The translations under genes and the position numbers were made by a program. This document shows positions 6,862 through 11,154 of a stretch of DNA of 11,154 nucleotides, in pieces; the first letter of the stretch is position 1, and every line of letters begins with the position of its first letter. The DNA is from Candidatus Sodaliphilus limicaballi (lineage in GTDB: Bacteria > Bacteroidota > Bacteroidia > Bacteroidales > Muribaculaceae), in contig JAGHSP010000182.1 of NCBI GenBank assembly GCA_018065815.1, positions 1 to 11,154 on the forward strand. The letters run 5' to 3'. The notes below the pieces were generated by a model. That model had not been told where the DNA came from. It saw nothing but the letters and a program-made list of their open reading frames with translations, and ran no database searches.

Positions 6862-8670
6862 ATGAATATCAATAGATTGTTTTCTTTACTCATTTGCCTA
6901 GTGACATTCGTGGGCATCAATGCACAGACGCAACTGCCTGTGATGTCAATTAATGGCAATGATTTCTACTACTACAAATTAAGTGACAAAGAGAGCGTTC
7001 ATGGCGTATCGCAGAAAACTGGCCTCCCTGCCGACGTTATCGCCGAATACAACACATGGGCTAGCAACGGACTCGAAAAACAGTTCTTGCTTCTCGTGCC
7101 CGTCAACTACAAGTCGATGACAGCGCCCCAGTCGTCTCAAAAATTCCAGCCCCAGCAACAGGTGGGATACACCCTTGCCGCCGGCGACAACATCTACAGC
7201 GTGGCAAAGCGTTTCAACGCATCGGTCGAGGGCATACTCTCGTCCAACATCTCACTCGCTCCATCCGATTATAAGCCAGGAACGACAGTGAGGGTAACCC
7301 CGCAATCGGCTATGCCGTTTGCCTACGATGCCGCCGTCACAAGATTCAAGACCCACGACATCAAGAAGGACGAGTCGTTTTACTCCATCGCCAACCAATA
7401 TGGAACAACCACTTCCACGTTGAAGCAACTCAACCCGAGCGTCGATAAACTGAAGAAAGGCAAGAAAATCATCGTGCCGTTCACCACCATAGTGCGCACT
7501 ACCGGCAACGTAGCCACAATGAGCGTCAACGACCTTGAGCGTCACTATGCGTCGCACATCAACGGCATCTACAACACTCTCGTTGAGGAACACCGCAACA
7601 AAGAGTGCAACGTGGGCATTATACTTCCCTTCCAGTTGAACAAGAGCGATGCTCCCAAGCAAGCTTACCTCTACACCGACTACCTCAAGGGATTCATGCT
7701 GGCACTCGACAGCCTGGGCAACAAGGCTTCTCGCAAAATCAACGTCAAGGTTTACGACACGCAGCACAACCTCAACGTCACCGACAGCCTGCTGGCACTG
7801 CCCGAGATGCGCAACCTGGATTTCATCATCGCTCCAGGAGAACCCAAGCAACTCGAGCGAGTCAACGCCTTCGGACAGGCCAACGGCATCAACGTGCTCA
7901 ATAGCTTCACAACCAAAAACGATGACTACAAGAGCAATCCGCATTCTCTTCTTGTCAACACGCCCACACCGCTGCTCGTGGCCAACCTCACACAATGGAT
8001 GACTACCCGCTTTGCCGACTGTGACGCAATTTTCCTTGAAGATGTAGCCAACGAGGCTTCCGAAATGTTCGGTCTCATCAAGCAGAACCTCAATTCCGCA
8101 GGAGTGCACTGCTCCACAATCAAGGTTGATGGCGACCTCTCTTTCGACGTCCTCTCACGGAAACTCAACCCCGCTACCAACTATGTCATTATACCGAGCA
8201 ATGGCAACAAAAACCTGCTCAAAAAGATAATCCCTGCACTCAAGCAGGCCAAGCAGGAAAGATTTGACTGCGACTTCAACCTCATCGCTTATCCCGAACA
8301 CGTGCTTTACCTCAAGGACTACCAGAACGACCTCATGGTAATTGACACTTACATGTTCTCACGTTTCTTCAACTCTAAAGGATTCCGCACACGCAATGTG
8401 GAGAACAGTTACGCCAAGTGGTATGGCGGCACGATGCTCGAGTCTTACCCGCACATGGGCTTGCTGGGATTCGACACTGGATGCTACATCATTGAGTCAA
8501 TGGGCAATGCTCACGACATCAACGAGACAACCGATCTCTACAAGGGCATACAGACTGGTTTCAAGTTCAGCCGCATCGATGGCTGTGAAGGCCTGGTGAA
8601 CCAAGCCATCACACTGGTGCACTTCTCTCCCGACAAGAAGATCGAAAGCTTTATTGTTCTTGACAAGTAA
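6862..8670 (+). CDS. Periplasmic LysM protein with a periplasmic-binding-protein-like C-terminal domain
   Basis: 602 residues from ATG 6862; an in-frame TTG two codons upstream (6856) is a less likely start. Residues 1-22 form a signal peptide ending INAQ. A degenerate LysM-like repeat follows (about 34-80, FYYYKLSDKESVHGVSQKTG), then two clearer LysM domains at about 101-146 (YTLAAGDNIYSVAKRFN) and about 161-206 (HDIKKDESFYSIANQYGTT...GKKIIVPF). LysM binds peptidoglycan. From residue 248 (CNVGIILPF) to the end the sequence resembles a type I periplasmic-binding fold as in branched-chain amino-acid-binding proteins, with YLKGFMLALDSLG, NLDFIIAPGEP and an FDTGCYIIESMG helix. There is no lipobox and no transporter gene nearby, so a role as a cell-wall-bound sensor or regulator, in the manner of LpoA-type PBP-fold proteins, is more likely than transport (inference). 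Its stop overlaps the next start by one base (TAATG), implying translational coupling. Confidence 0.82.
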   Translation: MNINRLFSLLICLVTFVGINAQTQLPVMSINGNDFYYYKLSDKESVHGVSQKTGLPADVIAEYNTWASNGLEKQFLLLVPVNYKSMTAPQSSQKFQPQQQVGYTLAAGDNIYSVAKRFNASVEGILSSNISLAPSDYKPGTTVRVTPQSAMPFAYDAAVTRFKTHDIKKDESFYSIANQYGTTTSTLKQLNPSVDKLKKGKKIIVPFTTIVRTTGNVATMSVNDLERHYASHINGIYNTLVEEHRNKECNVGIILPFQLNKSDAPKQAYLYTDYLKGFMLALDSLGNKASRKINVKVYDTQHNLNVTDSLLALPEMRNLDFIIAPGEPKQLERVNAFGQANGINVLNSFTTKNDDYKSNPHSLLVNTPTPLLVANLTQWMTTRFADCDAIFLEDVANEASEMFGLIKQNLNSAGVHCSTIKVDGDLSFDVLSRKLNPATNYVIIPSNGNKNLLKKIIPALKQAKQERFDCDFNLIAYPEHVLYLKDYQNDLMVIDTYMFSRFFNSKGFRTRNVENSYAKWYGGTMLESYPHMGLLGFDTGCYIIESMGNAHDINETTDLYKGIQTGFKFSRIDGCEGLVNQAITLVHFSPDKKIESFIVLDK

Positions 8671-9353
8671 TGAGACGTTTCATCACACTGGCAATATCAA
8701 TCATTGCGGGCTGCGCTCTGTCGTGGGCACAGACCCACTATGAAGGCAACATCTCCGTTGGAGCCAAGGGAGGCGTGACCATGTCGCGCCTGCAATTCAA
8801 CCCTGGGGTGCCCCAGTCTTTCCTGCAAGGCATGATGATGGGTGTCACGGCTCGATACATTGAGGAAAAGCACTTCGGCATCATTGCCGAGGTCAACTTC
8901 GAACAGAGGGGTTGGAAGGAAAAATTCGAGGACATGGACTACGCCTACCAGCGTCGCCTCACCTACATTCAGATTCCTGTGCTCACGCATATCTACTTCG
9001 GTTCAAACAAGTTTCACGGATACTTCAACGCTGGTCCCGAGGCGGGTTTCCTCATTGCAGAAAGCACTAGCGCCAACTTTGACTACGAGCACGCAGGAGA
9101 GATGCCCGAGTTCATAACAGCCAACCGCCAGACCCAACAATTCACGCTCAAGCCCAAGAACAAATTTGACTATGGCATTTCAGCGGGCCTGGGCATGGAG
9201 TTTATCTCGCGCAACAAGAGTTCATTCAACCTTGAAGGACGCTTCTATTACGGCCTTCGCGACGTGTTCAGCAACCGCAAGACCGACACTTTTGCAGGAT
9301 CGTCAAGCATGTCGATAATGTTAACGCTGGGCTACCACTATCGAGTTAAGTAA
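8670..9353 (+). CDS. PorT-like outer-membrane beta-barrel protein (porin family)
   Basis: 227 residues; ATG 8670 shares its A with the TAA stop of the upstream gene. Residues 1-20 are a signal peptide (MRRFITLAISIIAGCALSWAQ, cut after WAQ or nearby). The mature part has alternating strands typical of the Bacteroidetes outer-membrane beta-barrel family: ISVGAKGGVTMSRL, MMGVTARYIEEKHFGIIAEV, LTYIQIPVLTHIYFG, FNAGPEAGFLI, YGISAGLGMEF, FNLEGRFYYGL and the final MLTLGYHYRVK. The 'YIQIP.L..' and 'G.YFNAGPE.GFL' blocks are characteristic of that family. It probably sits in the outer membrane and works with the coupled LysM/PBP-fold protein, linking cell wall and outer membrane (inference from coupling). 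Similarity to T9SS PorT is at family level only, so no gene name is given. Confidence 0.85.
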   Translation: MRRFITLAISIIAGCALSWAQTHYEGNISVGAKGGVTMSRLQFNPGVPQSFLQGMMMGVTARYIEEKHFGIIAEVNFEQRGWKEKFEDMDYAYQRRLTYIQIPVLTHIYFGSNKFHGYFNAGPEAGFLIAESTSANFDYEHAGEMPEFITANRQTQQFTLKPKNKFDYGISAGLGMEFISRNKSSFNLEGRFYYGLRDVFSNRKTDTFAGSSSMSIMLTLGYHYRVK

Positions 9354-9360
9354 CAGTTCA

Positions 9361-10413
9361 CTACGAGTGCAATATCTTGTAGGCAAGTTCTTTCAGCAAG
9401 TCGTAAGAGTCTTGCCTTGACCCCATGCCCTTGCACCTCACGTCACACTCACGCAAGTAACCGATGATATTCACACACGCCTGGGTCGAGTAGTTGCGTG
9501 CAGCCTCCTTGAACTTACCCAGTCGCCACGCGCTCTTTGTCCCGGCGGCAGCCATCAAGGCGGCCTGCGACTGGTCCTTGCTTGCCCGCACAAGCAACAC
9601 GCCCGAGAAGAAACTGAACAGCATAGCCACAACCATAGGCACAGGATTGTTCTTCGGGTTCTTCTGGTAATAGTCAATTATACGGTACACCTTAGCGGCA
9701 TTACGGGTAATAATAGCATCCTCAAACTCAAAGTTGTTATAGTCCTTACTGATGCCTATATTGCGTTCTATCAGCTCTGGTGTGATTGCATTGCCTTCCT
9801 TCACTAGAAGTTTGAGCTTGTCCAGTTCACTGAACATGCGCGACAGGTCATTGCCTATGCAGTCGGCAAGCATCGTCACGCTCTTGAAATCAATATTGCA
9901 CCCTATCGACGTCGCGTAGTTAGAAATCACGCCTTGCAGGTCGCGGCCGTCACGCACCTTGACCGACGAGAACACGACACCGGTCTTTTCTTTTTTCAAG
10001 GTATCTACAAACGTTTTAGCCTTGATTGCGCCGTCTTTGTTGCACACTACGAGTATCGTGCTACGCAATGGATTCTCGGCATAGAGTTTAAACAGTTCCA
10101 GGTCCTTGCTATGACCACCGGCCTGCTTGTTCACATTCTGCGCCTCACGCAGCACTACAACCTTATACTGGGAAAATGCCGGATACTGCTTGCATGTGCT
10201 GATCACTTCGCGCACATTGGCATCGCTGCCATAGTATATCGACAAATTGAAATCACGCTCGTCCTCGCGCAGAGCCTTCTCAACTATAAGGTCGCTCAAC
10301 TGGTCTATATAGTACGGTTCATCACCTTGCAGCAAATAAATAGGTTGGAATTTTCCCGCCTCAATTTCCTTGCGCAGGCTGAAATATGACACTGTTTCTT
10401 TTTTTTCCGCCAT
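9361..10413 (-). CDS. holA: DNA polymerase III subunit delta
   Basis: 350 residues starting at the ATG complementary to 10411-10413 (MAEKKETV). The frame is open back to a TTG at 10467, but that would put the promoter box at 10456-10463 inside the gene and add a poor N-terminus, so the ATG is preferred. Delta is the wrench of the clamp loader: it opens the beta sliding clamp. Family features: the opening FQPIYLLQGDEPYYIDQL (about 22-39), VVVLREAQNV, a middle region (FVDTLKKEKTGVVF, MLADCIGNDLSRMFSELDKL) and a helical C-terminal domain (VPMVVAMLFSFFSGVLL, WRLGKFKEAARNYS). Delta lacks a working Walker A motif, as expected. It converges on the barrel gene with 7 bp between stop codons, and no terminator hairpin is visible there. 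Confidence 0.95.
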   Translation of the reverse strand: MAEKKETVSYFSLRKEIEAGKFQPIYLLQGDEPYYIDQLSDLIVEKALREDERDFNLSIYYGSDANVREVISTCKQYPAFSQYKVVVLREAQNVNKQAGGHSKDLELFKLYAENPLRSTILVVCNKDGAIKAKTFVDTLKKEKTGVVFSSVKVRDGRDLQGVISNYATSIGCNIDFKSVTMLADCIGNDLSRMFSELDKLKLLVKEGNAITPELIERNIGISKDYNNFEFEDAIITRNAAKVYRIIDYYQKNPKNNPVPMVVAMLFSFFSGVLLVRASKDQSQAALMAAAGTKSAWRLGKFKEAARNYSTQACVNIIGYLRECDVRCKGMGSRQDSYDLLKELAYKILHS

Positions 10414-10455
10414 AGGGTTTGTTGTTATTTGGAGAATTATTCCTAAATTCGCACA

Positions 10456-10463
10456 CAAATTTA
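10456..10463 (-). promoter_or_regulatory. Probable holA promoter -7 box (TAAATTTG on the minus strand)
   Basis: CAAATTTA on the + strand reads TAAATTTG on the minus strand, matching TAnnTTTG. It lies 42 nt upstream of the preferred holA ATG, inside the 58-bp divergent gap. No clear -33 box is seen. No equally good box was found for the divergent nuclease-like gene. Confidence 0.5.
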
Positions 10464-10471
10464 ACAAATAA

Positions 10472-10921
10472 ATGCGACTTAACCTACCCGATTGCGATTT
10501 AAATGTAAAAAAAACTTCTCAAGGTCTAGTTATTTTTGACATCTTGAGAAAAAAGTTTGTGGCACTCACCCCCGAGGAATTTGTGCGACAACATTTTGTG
10601 CACTTCCTCATCAGCCACAAGCAATTCCCGCTCGAACGCATGGCAAATGAGATGTCGCTCGTCCAGAACGGAATCAAACGCCGATGCGACACCCTCGTGG
10701 CCGACAGGCAAGGCAATCCGCTTGTCATTGTAGAGTACAAGGCTCCCACAATCGAAATCACACAGAACGTATTCGACCAGATAGTGCGCTACAACATGGT
10801 GCTGCGCGCACGATACCTCATCGTCTCAAACGGATTGACACATTACTGCTGCGCCATCGACTACGATAACGACACCTACAAGTTCCTACCCGACATCCCC
10901 GACTACCAGCAATTACTATAA
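10472..10921 (+). CDS. Stand-alone PD-(D/E)XK nuclease-like protein (type I restriction HsdR N-terminal domain family)
   Basis: 149 residues, ATG 10472 after an A/T-rich leader with no Shine-Dalgarno. Candidate catalytic residues are in order: E60 in the preceding helix, D73 in RRCDTLVAD, E88 and K90 in PLVIVEYKAP (a D-x14-ExK arrangement), then Q103 and Y107 in DQIVRY, matching the QxxxY motif of the HsdR nuclease branch. The C-terminus holds RYLIVSNGLTHYCCAIDY, a usual end to this fold. The helicase/translocase domains of HsdR are absent and no hsdM or hsdS is nearby, so this is not a restriction subunit in the ordinary sense. Small proteins of this family next to holA are, to my knowledge, common in Bacteroidetes; the role (repair, recombination or other) is not known to me. 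Confidence 0.85.
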   Translation: MRLNLPDCDLNVKKTSQGLVIFDILRKKFVALTPEEFVRQHFVHFLISHKQFPLERMANEMSLVQNGIKRRCDTLVADRQGNPLVIVEYKAPTIEITQNVFDQIVRYNMVLRARYLIVSNGLTHYCCAIDYDNDTYKFLPDIPDYQQLL

Positions 10922-11016
10922 AAAAACCATTAGGGTCCGGTAAAAAAAAGAAAATATTTTTTTTATGTTTTTATTGCTTCGCATAGAAAATGGCTTGCTA
11001 GGCAAGCAAAATATAA
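10922..11016. other. A/T-rich downstream region with possible terminator
   Basis: An A8 run (10942-10949) faces a T8 run (10957-10964) after a short G/A/T spacer, so an A-T hairpin could form downstream of the nuclease gene. A perfect hairpin, GCTTGC (10993-10998), loop TAG, GCAAGC (11002-11007), follows. No gene is visible here. Termination is a guess, since the hairpins are not followed by a clear T run apart from the A/T block itself. Confidence 0.4.
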
Positions 11017-11154
11017 TTACCTGATAGATAGAGTATTTTTATTTTGTGGACAGAGTCCACCATTTTTAGGGAGGTTCGCTGGTCGCGGCACGGGCTTTGC
11101 CCACTTACCGTTGCTCACTCCCTTGAGCATAGTTCTAGGCGTGAGCCATATAAA
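11017..11154 (-). CDS. Possible C-terminal tail of a gene entering from the right edge (weak)
   Basis: One minus-strand frame is open from the window edge for 45 codons to a TAA complementary to 11017-11019; the other two minus frames are closed early. The predicted peptide (including GKWAKPVPRPANLPKNGG) is basic and proline-rich and matches no family I recognise. A 45-codon open stretch is easily reached by chance, and the palindromes in the same bases argue for a non-coding or mobile-repeat explanation. Confidence 0.15.
   Translation of the reverse strand, partial: FIWLTPRTMLKGVSNGKWAKPVPRPANLPKNGGLCPQNKNTLSIR
11046..11154. other. GC-richer terminal stretch with several short-loop hairpins
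   Basis: Perfect hairpins: GTGGAC/AGA/GTCCAC (11046-11060, followed by CATTTTTAG) and GGGC/TTT/GCCC (11092-11102). GCTCA at 11113-11117 can pair with TGAGC at 11124-11128, or GCTCAC (11113-11118) with GTGAGC (11141-11146). The first could be a terminator. Composition shifts abruptly from A/T-rich to GC-rich after about 11070. No function assigned. Confidence 0.45.

Noticed and set aside
7252..8109. 285-codon minus-strand open frame
   Set aside because: Antisense to the LysM/PBP-fold gene; long only because C-ending codons on the + strand avoid antisense stops. No recognisable motif.
10414..10467. N-terminal extension of HolA from a TTG start
   Set aside because: The family motif begins soon after the ATG at 10413, and a good -7 box lies within the extension.
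10472..10921. Type I restriction-modification locus
   Set aside because: Only the nuclease-like domain is present; no methyltransferase, specificity or translocase gene lies in the window.

Overview
The window looks like a chromosomal segment of a gut-type Bacteroidales bacterium (Muribaculaceae/Prevotellaceae/Bacteroidaceae range; inference). Support comes from a type IX secretion (T9SS) C-terminal sorting domain, BIG2 Ig-like repeats, cohesin-like/dockerin modules, a PorT-type beta-barrel, near absence of Shine-Dalgarno sequences, several TAnnTTTG boxes (the Bacteroidetes -7 element), and a lone HsdR-N-type nuclease divergent from holA.

Layout. (1) 1-3396 (+): the 3' part of a giant secreted protein whose start lies left of the window. 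It has alternating plain and 'interrupted' BIG2 domains, then a cohesin-like module, an internal dockerin, a second cohesin-like module and a T9SS sorting tail. (2) 3397-3553: intergenic, with an 86-bp imperfect inverted repeat. (3) 3554-4219 (+): a small secreted protein with one cohesin-like module and one canonical dockerin. (4) 4220-4554: intergenic, mostly a ~245-bp inverted-repeat element sharing sequence with the first one, then a promoter. (5) 4555-6753 (+): dnaG primase. (6) 6862-8670 (+): a periplasmic LysM/periplasmic-binding-protein-fold protein, overlapping by one base (TAATG) with (7) 8670-9353 (+), a PorT-like outer-membrane beta-barrel. (8) 9361-10413 (-): holA, DNA polymerase III delta, convergent with the barrel gene (7-bp gap). 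(9) 10472-10921 (+): a stand-alone PD-(D/E)XK nuclease-like protein divergent from holA. (10) 10922-11154: no convincing gene; A/T tracts and a cluster of short-loop hairpins.

How they fit together. Genes 1 and 3 form a surface/secreted module. Both carry the same cohesin-like domain (with an RAxRxH signature) and a dockerin, so they could bind each other or self-associate, with the large T9SS protein as a possible anchor. This is the most system-like feature of the window. dnaG and holA are replication housekeeping genes. The LysM/PBP-fold plus barrel pair is probably a translationally coupled envelope module. No tRNA, rRNA, CRISPR array, transposase or phage gene was seen.
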